A stretch of DNA of 64,000 nt from Methanobrevibacter sp. (GCF_015062935.1 NZ_SUTM01000010.1:1-64000); one strand, 5' to 3'. Positions 36,193 to 45,599 are shown, numbered from the stretch's first letter. Numbers and translations are program-made. The notes: generated from the letters alone by a model not told the origin.

Positions 36193-36792
36193 ATGGAAAA
36201 AAAGTTTTTAATTATGATTCTATCCTTGTTTGTTTTGATTGGTGCTGCCAGTGCCGTTGACTCATCCAACTGGACTACCGCCAATGTGGGATATGAAACA
36301 TTCAAGATACCTCCAAAATATGAAAATCCATACCAGAGCAATTTCGACATGTATGAGTTTGATGAGGATATCGATGTTTTCACCGTTAGATACGTCAATC
36401 CCAACATCATGAGCCTTTACGGATACTATATTGAAAAATACCATGAAAAGAAAGTTAATGTTTCAGGCCATGATGCTGTCCATTTTACATATTATGACAG
36501 GCATGACGAAACCAACAATTCCATACTTTGGTTTTCATCAGGCGAGGAATTCTACTATATTACCTGGAGAGGCCACAACATCACTTCAGACATTAAGGAA
36601 ATAGTTAAAAGCTCATCAAAATCCAAATATTCTCATAAAGAGTTTTATGATATTCTAAATGACGAATATCAAAATTATAAGATTGTCAATGCTATTGAAT
36701 CACAAAGATATGATTCTTCAAGCCGTGACAGCGGTTCCCATTCCTTTGTTTCATTTGGAAGCAACGGCATTAATTTTGGAATTATGAGCTGA
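36193..36792 (+). CDS. Secreted protein of unknown function
   Basis: The 199-residue product has a signal peptide (MEKKFLIMIL..GAASAVDSS) and a mature domain rich in Tyr, Asp and aromatic residues, with a conserved-looking VGYETFKIPPKYENPY block. Similar short exported proteins are common in Methanobrevibacter. It starts 24 bases after the YkgJ gene and may share its transcript. Confidence 0.7.
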   Translation: MEKKFLIMILSLFVLIGAASAVDSSNWTTANVGYETFKIPPKYENPYQSNFDMYEFDEDIDVFTVRYVNPNIMSLYGYYIEKYHEKKVNVSGHDAVHFTYYDRHDETNNSILWFSSGEEFYYITWRGHNITSDIKEIVKSSSKSKYSHKEFYDILNDEYQNYKIVNAIESQRYDSSSRDSGSHSFVSFGSNGINFGIMS

Positions 36793-36924
36793 AAATTATA
36801 ATCAATATACTCAACGATAGCTATCATTAAATGCATGACTATTAAAAAAAGTAAGTGTTTGGTGATAGGTATTTTCTATTTTTTAAATACATTGTAAAAA
36901 AATTTAAATGTTAAGCTGTGCCAT

Positions 36925-37605
36925 CTACATTAACTTAGTCTCACAGCTCAAGTTCCAGTCAATTTCATCCAAAGAGTTATCGGCTAGAAATTCATTGGCC
37001 TTTGTGAAGTGATTGCATCCCAAAAAGCCACGTCTTGCCGAGAACGGCGAAGGGTGAGAAGTGACCAAAACAAGATGGTTGGGATTTGTGAGCAATTCCT
37101 TTTTCTTTTCAGCCTGCTTTCCCCACAGCATGAAAACAATAGGCTGCTCCTGATTGTTTAAGATTTCAATGACTTTATCTGTGAAAATCTGCCAGCCACA
37201 ATCGCTGTGTGAATTGGCATTGCCCTGCTCTACAGTCAAAACTGTATTCAGCAGAAATACTCCCTGTTTTGCCCAGCTTTCAAGACATCCTGAATCCGGA
37301 ACTGGATAATCATACTCAGCACTGATTTCCTTAAAAATGTTTTTAAGGGATCTTGGAATCGGCCTGCCCTCTGGTGTTGAAAATGCAAGACCATGTGCCT
37401 GACCCTCTTCATGATATGGGTCCTGGCCTAAAATAACCACCTTAACATTTTTGAGCGGTGTAAACTTGAATGCATTGAATATGTCATCATATGGAGGATA
37501 TATTACTTTAGAGCCATATTCCTCATCAACAAAATTCATGATTTTTAAAAAATAATCCTTGTTAAATTCCTCTTTTAAAACTAAATCCCAATCGTTTCCA
37601 ATCAT
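36925..37605 (-). CDS. ung: Uracil-DNA glycosylase, family 1
   Basis: The 226-residue product has the catalytic GQDPYH, LLNTVLTVE, the VFMLWGKQA segment and HPSPFSARRGFLGCNHF, all family-1 UDG motifs. It removes uracil from DNA. Family 1 is mainly bacterial and eukaryotic; most archaea rely on families 4 or 5, so transfer from bacteria is likely. The gene lies behind the asparagine-synthase-like gene with a short gap. I chose the ATG at 37605 (GGTTGAT nearby) over a TTG four codons earlier. Confidence 0.93.
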   Translation of the reverse strand: MIGNDWDLVLKEEFNKDYFLKIMNFVDEEYGSKVIYPPYDDIFNAFKFTPLKNVKVVILGQDPYHEEGQAHGLAFSTPEGRPIPRSLKNIFKEISAEYDYPVPDSGCLESWAKQGVFLLNTVLTVEQGNANSHSDCGWQIFTDKVIEILNNQEQPIVFMLWGKQAEKKKELLTNPNHLVLVTSHPSPFSARRGFLGCNHFTKANEFLADNSLDEIDWNLSCETKLM

Positions 37606-37625
37606 AAAATCAACCAAAAATTGAG

Positions 37626-39923
37626 TTATCTTTTTTTAATCTTACGTAAAGGACCTGTAACTTTCCAGCTTGTGGAATTCAACATTTCCTCATTCATCTT
37701 TTTGACTTTTTCAAGCTCTTTTTTAAGACTCTTGTTTTCAGCAACCAAATTATGATGTTCAATATCACTGTTTTTATTTATTGGCATCCATTCCAGATGA
37801 ATTGTTAATATTTCGCCATCTGCTACCGGCATTTCATATGAAAATGGTTCATCATGCCACACAAGAGTGTTTTCCTTAATGATATCCTCACCATTGATGC
37901 TTAATTTTGTATAATCAATATAAACAGGATATCGTTTATTGTTTTTATCTGAGGCATTCACTCCCCGCAATTTAATTGACAGCTCACCGTCACCAATGCA
38001 TTTTACCTTAACATCAAGATATCCTGCAGTACTTTCAATAAGACATCCTGCACCTTCATCATCTTTAAGCCATAGCGGGAAATCCAATTTCGAAGACTTG
38101 TCCGAGTTTTCAATTACTTCAACCGCATTGTCCGGAGAGTTATTGTTTTTGATATCTATCCTTCCGGTCATGAATTTTGATACCAATAGTGGAAATTCAG
38201 GATTGACATTAAGATGGTTTTGTGATGTGACCTGATAAGTGTCATCCAAAAAGCTGTCAAACCAATCAGATACCAATTCATGATTGTTATTTTCATTGAA
38301 ATTAATTGTATTAATCACCTTTACCAATGCAAATGCAGAAATCGCATCCTGAACCTGGAAATAACTTTTGCTTTCAATTGACTGAAAAATCAGATCATAT
38401 ACTTTTTCAGGAGTATATTTCTTCAATTCATATTTAAACAGCTTGGATTTGAAGACGTCTTTGAGATATTTGTTAATGTCATGCCAACTGATTTTTTTAT
38501 TGTTTTTCATTACAGGTGTACTTTTTTCACTCTCAACTTTAGACAGATAACTGTATTCCTTTGGAGTGTATGGGTAAATCTCATTAATCTTTTTGGCGTA
38601 TTCTATGGTTTCAGGGTTGAATTCACGACCTCCTTCAACTTCAAATTCCATAAGTTGCGGCCAATATCTGACAAATATCAATGTCATCAGCAATGAATTG
38701 TCCTTGCATTCTGCTGTATTTATTTTTAGTTTGAACAAATCAGGGTCAATCAATGGAGATAATGCCAGATTATTTGACATGTAGTTTTCAACTGTCAGTT
38801 TTCCAAAGTGATTTCTGAGCCTTGTTTCCTTGTAATAGCTCCACTGAAAAGTATCTTCCTTGATATCGGGATTCCTTCTTTTTACCTCTTCAAGGCTTTC
38901 TGTGATTATTCTTTCTGTAGATTCCACAAATGAAGGTTCAAATCTTCTGGACCTGTTGACAATGTTGGTAATATGAGAAAACGCATTTCCTTTAGGCCAT
39001 CCACGACTTATCCCTCCACCCATACCTGTAATCATATAAATAGGGTCTTGAGGTCGAATAAGTTTGAAGTTAAGCTGATTGTTGAAACCTAACTTGACAT
39101 AACATGAAATGTCAATAACTGACTGAACGTCAGGATAATTGTAATAGTTGACATCCAAATCTGTGTTTAATTTGAAGCCATATTCATCAGCTATAATGGA
39201 TGCTATTCTGAAATCCTCATCATGGTTGTGCTGGTCATTGTCAATGGAATGCACCCTTATTGAGTTCATATCAATGTTGGCTGTCAGCACCAGCGGCATA
39301 ATCATTCTTGTGTCAAATCCACCGCTTAAATCAAGAGATATGTTGTTGGTCTTTTGTTTGAGGCCTCTTATAATTTCAACCCATTTAAAAAACCATTTAT
39401 CCAAAGTTTTAAGCCCTTCCTCACTGTCAATATCAATAGAACTTTCATTTAACTTTATTTCTTCAAATGACAATTCTCTTGAGGTGAGGTCAATGTGGAC
39501 TTTAGTATTTCTGGAAATGCAAATAATTTCATTCACCAGTGTCTTTTCATAAATAAGCGATGATAATGTCTTTGGAAGCAGTGAAATATATGCATAGTCC
39601 ATGTTTAAGGTCATTTCATGATTAAATTTAAGATATTCAACTAGCTTTATAAATGAATTTGATACCGCAAAGTAACCATCCTTTTGGTATACATAAACAC
39701 CGTAAGATCCAATTACATCCTGTGATATGATAATCTCATCATCTTTTTTCTCAATTAAGACAAAAACCCCTATATCCTCAAAATTAGAATATTCTGTTAT
39801 GTCATTATCCTGTACGACTTGACTATTCTGAAGAGCAAAACCATATAATCGATTTTCAATATCATCAAGATTATCCGAATCTATTATAAAGAATTCATGG
39901 TCTATTATTTTTTTAGCTAACAT
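37626..39923 (-). CDS. Asparagine-synthase-like protein, glycan-cluster type
   Basis: The 765-residue product has an N-terminal domain that lacks the Cys nucleophile of glutamine-dependent enzymes, then a PP-loop (ISLDLSGGFDTRMI, about residues 200-215), DQHNHDEDFRIA, and a DPDLFKLKIN region. The last 130 residues add a beta-rich domain and a coiled coil, ending NSTSWKVTGPLRKIKKR, a C-terminus also common in surface-glycan transferases. Its place among lic genes suggests amidation of a glycan sugar acid or a carboxyl group. Without the nucleophile it would need ammonia from elsewhere. Confidence 0.75.
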   Translation of the reverse strand: MLAKKIIDHEFFIIDSDNLDDIENRLYGFALQNSQVVQDNDITEYSNFEDIGVFVLIEKKDDEIIISQDVIGSYGVYVYQKDGYFAVSNSFIKLVEYLKFNHEMTLNMDYAYISLLPKTLSSLIYEKTLVNEIICISRNTKVHIDLTSRELSFEEIKLNESSIDIDSEEGLKTLDKWFFKWVEIIRGLKQKTNNISLDLSGGFDTRMIMPLVLTANIDMNSIRVHSIDNDQHNHDEDFRIASIIADEYGFKLNTDLDVNYYNYPDVQSVIDISCYVKLGFNNQLNFKLIRPQDPIYMITGMGGGISRGWPKGNAFSHITNIVNRSRRFEPSFVESTERIITESLEEVKRRNPDIKEDTFQWSYYKETRLRNHFGKLTVENYMSNNLALSPLIDPDLFKLKINTAECKDNSLLMTLIFVRYWPQLMEFEVEGGREFNPETIEYAKKINEIYPYTPKEYSYLSKVESEKSTPVMKNNKKISWHDINKYLKDVFKSKLFKYELKKYTPEKVYDLIFQSIESKSYFQVQDAISAFALVKVINTINFNENNNHELVSDWFDSFLDDTYQVTSQNHLNVNPEFPLLVSKFMTGRIDIKNNNSPDNAVEVIENSDKSSKLDFPLWLKDDEGAGCLIESTAGYLDVKVKCIGDGELSIKLRGVNASDKNNKRYPVYIDYTKLSINGEDIIKENTLVWHDEPFSYEMPVADGEILTIHLEWMPINKNSDIEHHNLVAENKSLKKELEKVKKMNEEMLNSTSWKVTGPLRKIKKR

Positions 39924-39940
39924 ATTATCTTAAAACAGTT

Positions 39941-40990
39941 TTAGAATTGAAAGTTATCATTAACTTCCCTGAGTCTTCTTTTCATCTCTTCAAATACTTC
40001 CAATGCATCTGTAGCATATCTGAGTTGTTCTATTCTTGGATGTCTGTGAACTGCCTTTGGAACACTTAAATAATCCCCATATACAGATTTCAAATAAGTG
40101 TGCGGATCATTTGGAGCAGGGAATACTTTTTCACCATAAGGCAATTCTTTTAAAGGAAATACTGTATCATAATCTAAAACCATCAACTTGTAAATGTTAT
40201 TCTTTCCGAATGCTCCTTCAACGCCAGGAACAACATACTGTGCCTTATCCATATTGAGATTTAAATCTTCATATAATCTTTTCAAAGTAGTTTCATAGTC
40301 TACATTGTTTCCTATGTTGCGATAATATCTTCTTTTGGATTCATAATATTCATCGCCAAATGAATCCTTGTTGTAGTCATTTAGAAAATCATAAGGGAAG
40401 ACATCCACTCCTGCTAGCCTCGGAGTTTTTCCAGTGCTGACTTCATGCCTTACATAAAGCTGCAAAAATTTTCCAATTTCCATTCCCTCAAATTTGAGAG
40501 GTCTGTATAATATTTGAATAATGTCATTAAGTCCATGAAGTTCAACTTCCTTTTCAATAACAGAACATAATTTGATATAGTCTTTCCTCATCATTCCAAT
40601 GTCAGTGTCATCATCCCAAGGAACAAAATAACCGTGCCTTACAGCACCTAAAAGATTTCCAGCTTCAAGCCACCATTCCAAATCGTATTTCTTGTTGATA
40701 TTAGCTATGAAAGTCATCAGTTCTACACATAACTTTTGAATATTATCCAATAACGGATTTGGTTTGTTCAATTCATAGTCAATAAATATCTTATTGAACA
40801 GAAAATTGGCGGAATTAATATATTCGTCATTCCTTTTTTTATATCTGTTGAACTCCTTCTGTAATTTGGCAACTTGAGGATGCAGATTTTCGGTAGAAAC
40901 ATCATGATGCTTTTCATAATAATCTTTATAAAAATTATAGCTGTTACTTCTTCTTAATATTATTTCTTCAATTCTTTTTTTGAGTCCCAC
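39941..40990 (-). CDS. licD: LicD-family phosphocholine transferase
   Basis: The 349-residue product has a basic N-terminal helix and then the LicD core WWLEAGNLLGAVRHG, the metal motif PWDDDTDIGM, and LAGVDVFPYDF. LicD enzymes move phosphocholine (or another phospho-substituent) from a CDP carrier to a sugar of a surface glycan. The GTG start follows GAGGATGAT and is two bases behind the cytidylyltransferase gene. In an archaeon this is unusual. Confidence 0.88.
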   Translation of the reverse strand: MGLKKRIEEIILRRSNSYNFYKDYYEKHHDVSTENLHPQVAKLQKEFNRYKKRNDEYINSANFLFNKIFIDYELNKPNPLLDNIQKLCVELMTFIANINKKYDLEWWLEAGNLLGAVRHGYFVPWDDDTDIGMMRKDYIKLCSVIEKEVELHGLNDIIQILYRPLKFEGMEIGKFLQLYVRHEVSTGKTPRLAGVDVFPYDFLNDYNKDSFGDEYYESKRRYYRNIGNNVDYETTLKRLYEDLNLNMDKAQYVVPGVEGAFGKNNIYKLMVLDYDTVFPLKELPYGEKVFPAPNDPHTYLKSVYGDYLSVPKAVHRHPRIEQLRYATDALEVFEEMKRRLREVNDNFQF

Positions 40991-40992
40991 TA

Positions 40993-41706
40993 TTAATCAT
41001 CCTCATTCAAATTTTTAGCTAAGACAAAGCCTTTAAATAGCTCCAAATCCTCTTTTGTTGTGATTTTAATATTAATCTGATTGCTTTTGGACAAATATAT
41101 TTCCCTACCCATCAGATACATCAATGTGGTAGTATGAGGTTCCACTTTATCGATTAGGTCTTTTTCAATAGCTTCATCAAACATCTGGGTTACATATGAA
41201 AATTTGAAACACTGAGGGCAGTTGTGTATCATGACCTGATCCCTGTCAATCCAGTTTAGTGACTTATCACCGTCATTGCTTCCCAAAAGCAGGGGAGATG
41301 AAATTGCCGGTGAAGAATTTCCCTTCAATTCACAAACTCTGATTGCATCGGAAATAATGTCTGGAGAAACAAACGGTGAGGCACCATAATGAACCATTAC
41401 AATATCATCGTCAGATATTTTGCCTTTTAAGTTATAAACTCCATTAATAACTGAATGCTGGAAATCCTTTCCACCCGGAGTAATCCATTTGACCTTATCC
41501 AATCCGTATTCGTCAACTAATCCCTTCAAGTAGTCAATGTGACTTTCTATACACACTACTTCAATGGCATCTATTTCGGGGTGATTTTGAAAAGCTTCAA
41601 TGGTGTATACAAGAACAGGCTTTCCCAATATTTCAATGAATTGCTTTGGTCTATCAGCACCTACCCTTGAGCCTACTCCTCCAGCCAGTATAATAGGTAT
41701 GTTCAT
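40993..41706 (-). CDS. IspD/TarI-type cytidylyltransferase
   Basis: The 237-residue product begins MNIPIILAGGVGSRVGADRPKQF, the CTP-binding loop of the IspD/TarI group, with VMVHYGASPFVSP in the middle. Such enzymes make CDP-methylerythritol (IspD), CDP-ribitol or CDP-glycerol (TarI/TarD). Archaea use the mevalonate route, so IspD is unlikely and a teichoic-like polyol is favoured. The ATG at 41706 is preceded by AAGGAG that lies inside the last codons of the LicC-LicA gene. Confidence 0.82.
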   Translation of the reverse strand: MNIPIILAGGVGSRVGADRPKQFIEILGKPVLVYTIEAFQNHPEIDAIEVVCIESHIDYLKGLVDEYGLDKVKWITPGGKDFQHSVINGVYNLKGKISDDDIVMVHYGASPFVSPDIISDAIRVCELKGNSSPAISSPLLLGSNDGDKSLNWIDRDQVMIHNCPQCFKFSYVTQMFDEAIEKDLIDKVEPHTTTLMYLMGREIYLSKSNQINIKITTKEDLELFKGFVLAKNLNEDD

Positions 41707-41707
41707 T

Positions 41708-43306
41708 TTATAGCTCCTTATAACTTTCAATTACTTCATCAATATTGTCAACAATATATCTGTATGATGTCAAAAAGAAGAAACCATCCTCTTCACCTAC
41801 ACTACCTTTAAACAGACCCCAACTGATCCAATATAATGCATTTAAGATGGATTGGCCCATTGCATGTCTGTGTTCCAATTCGGTTAATTCACGTCCGTAA
41901 TATGCCTTTAACAGATATTCCCTGACCTCCTCGCCATATTCATATCTGGTAAAAATACTGCAGATGTCATTTGCAGGGTCATTTATGCCTGAATATTCCC
42001 AGTCAATCAGGTAGAAATCACCTTCAGCAGTGGAAATGAAATTCGGTTCATAAACGTCATGATGGCTAACTACAAGCTCTATTCCATACTTCTCCCTTTC
42101 AGCTTTGACATATTCATCAACCTGGTCAATCTTGGCGAAGAGTTCCTCAAATTCCTTAAACAGATTTCCTTTTGTTGCACAGGCAAGGCCTATCAATCTT
42201 TTGGATTCTGCAACATTATCAAAAATCTTTGCCTCTTCTGACAACGGTATTTCATGTGTCTTATGGAGAGCATCAATAACCTGCTGCAGATGCATTTCGT
42301 TTTCCAAAATTGTACAAGGAATAATGTTCTGGATGAAATATGAAACTTTCCATCCTGAAGGGTCAATATAAATTAATGATTTGTCCAATCCGTATTCTTT
42401 AGCCATATTTTGAGTATATACTTCAGTACGTCTGTCTATCAGATTGTCTGCAGTTCCGCCAGGATGCCTGTATACATATTCAACATCATGAAGAGAGAAT
42501 TTGAAAGAGGCATTTGTCAATCCCGCCTTGATGATTTCAATGTTTTTTATTTCATTAGGATTGCATTTGAAAACAGTGCAAATGTTTTCAATAATTTCGG
42601 AATCAACATTCAATAAGAAATCGGAATCGAACTGTCTTAAATCGTCAATGTCTTCGAATTCAAGAATATCATCTTTTTCGAATTCCTTCAAATACAGGGT
42701 CAAGTCCTTAATGTGGGTTGCATAGAATTCTTCCCAAAACATGTTTGCAACACCGAAGTTTTTGATTTCATTTTCCATGAAACGGCTAAATCTTTTTGAG
42801 AAATCTTCATTAAAATAGGCATGACCTACCATTGCCATGCTGTCCTTTCCTCCAATGTAACATCCGGTTATGACGTCGGCATCTGAATAATCAACAGAAA
42901 ATTCTAGAAAATCATCATCCAAATATGTACAAGCCCTATAAGATCGGTTATCTTTATTATCATCAAGGAAAGGATTTTCCAGGAAGTAATGGTCAGCGCA
43001 GCAAATAAAAGAATTTTTCAGGTATTGGCGTGAAACATATAATGAATAGATATTACCAAAATGGCCATAAGTATTGTTAATGAGCAGTTTTACCTGAGGA
43101 TATTTATACTCCAAATAGAAAAACTTCTCTTTCATGTAGCCGATTACAATATAAATTTCATTTACTCCGGCTTCAATAAGTTGCTCAATTTGACGTTCGA
43201 TTAAAATTTCTCCCCTTACAATGAAAAGTCCTTTTGGTTTTTCATATGTAAATGGAGCAAATCTGTTTGACTTTCCCGCAGCCATAATTATTGCATTTTT
43301 CTCCAA
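41708..43306 (-). CDS. LicC-LicA fusion: choline-P cytidylyltransferase plus choline kinase
   Basis: The 532-residue product starts at TTG 43306. Residues 1-235 are a nucleotidyltransferase with IIMAAGKSNRFAPFT, EKPKGLF and a late YFNEDFSKRF, as in LicC. Residues about 240-532 are a choline/ethanolamine kinase with the catalytic HHDVYEPN (Brenner motif) and the metal motif YLIDWEYSG. The fused enzymes would phosphorylate choline and activate it with CTP. It is followed by a cytidylyltransferase and licD. The choline transporter LicB is absent here. Ethanolamine is an alternative substrate. Confidence 0.88.
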   Translation of the reverse strand: MEKNAIIMAAGKSNRFAPFTYEKPKGLFIVRGEILIERQIEQLIEAGVNEIYIVIGYMKEKFFYLEYKYPQVKLLINNTYGHFGNIYSLYVSRQYLKNSFICCADHYFLENPFLDDNKDNRSYRACTYLDDDFLEFSVDYSDADVITGCYIGGKDSMAMVGHAYFNEDFSKRFSRFMENEIKNFGVANMFWEEFYATHIKDLTLYLKEFEKDDILEFEDIDDLRQFDSDFLLNVDSEIIENICTVFKCNPNEIKNIEIIKAGLTNASFKFSLHDVEYVYRHPGGTADNLIDRRTEVYTQNMAKEYGLDKSLIYIDPSGWKVSYFIQNIIPCTILENEMHLQQVIDALHKTHEIPLSEEAKIFDNVAESKRLIGLACATKGNLFKEFEELFAKIDQVDEYVKAEREKYGIELVVSHHDVYEPNFISTAEGDFYLIDWEYSGINDPANDICSIFTRYEYGEEVREYLLKAYYGRELTELEHRHAMGQSILNALYWISWGLFKGSVGEEDGFFFLTSYRYIVDNIDEVIESYKEL

Positions 43307-43327
43307 AAGAATAACCCCTATTAATTA

Positions 43328-43340
43328 ATTTTATATAAGA
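43328..43340 (-). promoter_or_regulatory. TATA box of the lic operon
   Basis: Reading leftward, CTTATATAAAATTA lies about 25-30 bases before the TTG start at 43306, after an AT-rich upstream stretch. AGGGG (about 43316-43320) sits just ahead of the start. The transcript could run through to ung at 36925. Confidence 0.55.
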
Positions 43341-43405
43341 ATCTATTTCTTATTATTTTTAAATATTATTGAAAATAGCCTAAAAATAGTTAAAATAATT
43401 AATTT

Positions 43406-43846
43406 CTATAATATTACAACTATAAAAACAAAGAATATTACTAAAGCACATAAGCAACAAGCAAGGTTGCTGTTGAAGTCTTTATTTTCATTGGAGTTTT
43501 TGGAATTGTTCAGTGATGTTGAAGAAATAGTATACTTTTCCTCATTTTCATAAACATCAGCCAGCTTAATTGCAACCCAAACTGACCTGATGATGCCTAC
43601 AAATAAAAGCAAAACAGCCAAAAGTAAAATCAGCATGCTCTGATTCATCGGTATTACGCTTGGGGCTCCGAACAATGCATAGAATACGAAATATAAAAAC
43701 CATGGAAGTTCATACATTACACCTTCCAGAAGCCAATTCTTGTTATTGTATTTCACTGCGATGTAAATGAATCCGAATCCATTTAAAAACATTATAAATG
43801 AAAGGATTACCCACCATGATTTTTTAATTTTTTCAAATACGTTCAT
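43406..43846 (-). CDS. Small membrane protein, last gene of the TelA cassette
   Basis: The 146-residue product has four hydrophobic segments (WWVILSFIMFLNGFGFIYIAV, WFLYFVFYALF, LILLLAVLLLFVGI, and a C-terminal CCLCALVIFFVFIVVIL) with a Ser/Asn-rich loop before the last. The ATG at 43846 is one base beyond the TelA stop; a TTG at 43855 overlaps it. No family is recognised beyond cassette membership. Confidence 0.6.
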   Translation of the reverse strand: MNVFEKIKKSWWVILSFIMFLNGFGFIYIAVKYNNKNWLLEGVMYELPWFLYFVFYALFGAPSVIPMNQSMLILLLAVLLLFVGIIRSVWVAIKLADVYENEEKYTISSTSLNNSKNSNENKDFNSNLACCLCALVIFFVFIVVIL

Positions 43847-43847
43847 G

Positions 43848-44990
43848 TTATTCAATTAAGCTGCTGTTTTTTGTTTCAATTTTATCTACAACTTTCTGAC
43901 CGTCCATTGCCATGTCACTGAACATGTCTATTGTTTCCTTCATTTTAGGAAGTGCCTGTTCTTTGTAGATGCTTACATCTTCAATAGCCTGAAGAGCTTC
44001 TGCAAATGATGCCTTTAACACGTCAGGTGAAATCATGGTTTCTGCACTGTGTTTTTGGATTTCGCTTCCCTGCTCTTTAAGCATGTGTGAAGTTGTCTCG
44101 ATGATGTTTTCTGTTGTGGCATTGAGGATGTTGATTTTATCCATTACAATCTTCTGGTCATAAAGGGCGCTTGCCACCATAACACCTGTTCTTAAAGCTG
44201 ACAGGGTGACGTTTTTAGCACGGTAAACTCCACGGATAAGTTCCTTGTTGTTTCTTCTAATTACATTCAATGATACTATTCCCTGCTGATTTACAACAAT
44301 CATCTGCTGCATATCCATAATCCTTTGCCTGAGAGGGAAAAGAATTTCCTCTTTTACGAATTTGATTTTATCTGCAGGAACTCCATTTATTTCCGCTTCC
44401 TGGATTTGGGCTTCGATTGACTCATCCATCTTTTTACCGAGTTCAATGTCTGCCATCAGTTTGTTTGTTACTTCTCTTAGGTAGTTTTCCTCATTCAAAA
44501 GAGTTGTATTGTCGTTCTGTAAAACTTTGCTGCTGTGGTCCAGTGACTCAACAATGTTGGAAATGGCTCCTTCTGCCTTTTCATATTTTTCAAAGTATTT
44601 TCTGACAGGATTTAAAAGGTCGCCTAAAAATCCTTTTTTTGTAAAGTCAACTTTGCTTGGATCAAGGTCTTTCATCTGTCTGTCAAGTTCAGCCAGTTTG
44701 TCACCGATGTTTTCAGCATCTTTTCCTCCTTTGGAAAGGTCAACGAATCTTGTAGCCAGCATCTCATTTCTGCCTGCTGATTTTGACATGTCAGACAAAC
44801 CGAATGATTCTAATGGTTTTAAGATGCTTTCCCTTTCATGAGGGTCATTCAAATCAGCGTCAAAAATTGCAACAGCATTGTCTTTAGCCTGATTTTTCAG
44901 ATTGGAATTTTCCAATTTTTTCTCTTCCTCTTTTAATGTTGTTTCAACATCGCTTTTGATTTCATCTATATCTAATGAGAATTCAGCCAT
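43848..44990 (-). CDS. TelA-like toxic anion resistance family protein
   Basis: The 380-residue product is almost all helix with long coiled coils. It holds the TelA hallmarks LLNPVRKYFEKYEKAEGAI, LLNEENYLREV, RQRIMDMQQMIVVNQQGI and TVTLSALRTGVMVA-like segment (VTLSALRTGVMVAS). Members are named for tellurite resistance in bacteria but are mostly envelope-stress proteins without proven function. The ATG at 44990 follows GGTGA by five bases. The gene lies between the zinc-ribbon gene and the small membrane protein. Confidence 0.88.
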   Translation of the reverse strand: MAEFSLDIDEIKSDVETTLKEEEKKLENSNLKNQAKDNAVAIFDADLNDPHERESILKPLESFGLSDMSKSAGRNEMLATRFVDLSKGGKDAENIGDKLAELDRQMKDLDPSKVDFTKKGFLGDLLNPVRKYFEKYEKAEGAISNIVESLDHSSKVLQNDNTTLLNEENYLREVTNKLMADIELGKKMDESIEAQIQEAEINGVPADKIKFVKEEILFPLRQRIMDMQQMIVVNQQGIVSLNVIRRNNKELIRGVYRAKNVTLSALRTGVMVASALYDQKIVMDKINILNATTENIIETTSHMLKEQGSEIQKHSAETMISPDVLKASFAEALQAIEDVSIYKEQALPKMKETIDMFSDMAMDGQKVVDKIETKNSSLIE

Positions 44991-45000
44991 TTTTTTCACC

Positions 45001-45594
45001 CTAATTTAAATAATCGATTTTACCTATATCTATTTTTGAAGTAAAGTTATCTATAACTTTTCCGTCTTTTATAATTTCTACATTAACATGATCAGGATTA
45101 GGTTTCTTGTATGTAGTATAATATCCGAAACTTATGGAGTAATCGGTATCGTAGTAGACATTTGCCAATGTTTCGGTTTCATGACCTATTTCAGTATTGT
45201 TCTTGTCCATGTATGTTGTTTTTATGTTATATCCTTTTAAATCTGATGGAACCTTGTTGAATATTGCTTCGGTATATAAAGCGTAGGATGTTTTTCCTGA
45301 ACTTTCACCATCCCATCCGTCAACGTTGGATATTGTCAGGTCAACTTCATGTTTTGGTGCGTCATCTGCAGTATCTGAATTGTCATTTCCTCCAAATCCC
45401 ATGGAAAGAAATATTCCTGCTCCCACTACAATAACAATAGCTATCAAAACTAAAAATATTTTTCCGTCAGAGAAAAGTCCTCCTCCGCTTTTTGATGCGC
45501 CGCTTGAACTGTCGAAAAAGTCATGTCCGCAATTTGCGCAGAAATGAGCATCCTGAGGAACAAATTCTCCACATTCTGGACATTTTTTGGTCAT
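45001..45594 (-). CDS. Zinc-ribbon membrane-anchored protein
   Basis: The product of about 197 residues begins with a zinc ribbon (CPECGEF and CANCGHDF), a Gly/Ser linker, one membrane segment (IFLVLIAIVIVVGAGIFLSMG, about 48-68) and an extracytoplasmic domain rich in Asp, Asn and Tyr. It is the third protein of the TelA/XpaC-like cassette. The topology, zinc ribbon inside and domain outside, suggests a signal or scaffold role. Confidence 0.75.
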   Translation of the reverse strand: MTKKCPECGEFVPQDAHFCANCGHDFFDSSSGASKSGGGLFSDGKIFLVLIAIVIVVGAGIFLSMGFGGNDNSDTADDAPKHEVDLTISNVDGWDGESSGKTSYALYTEAIFNKVPSDLKGYNIKTTYMDKNNTEIGHETETLANVYYDTDYSISFGYYTTYKKPNPDHVNVEIIKDGKVIDNFTSKIDIGKIDYLN

Positions 45595-45599
45595 TTTAA

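Noticed and set aside
43848-44990. Tellurite resistance role for TelA
   Set aside because: The family name derives from one plasmid; no direct evidence for anion resistance here.
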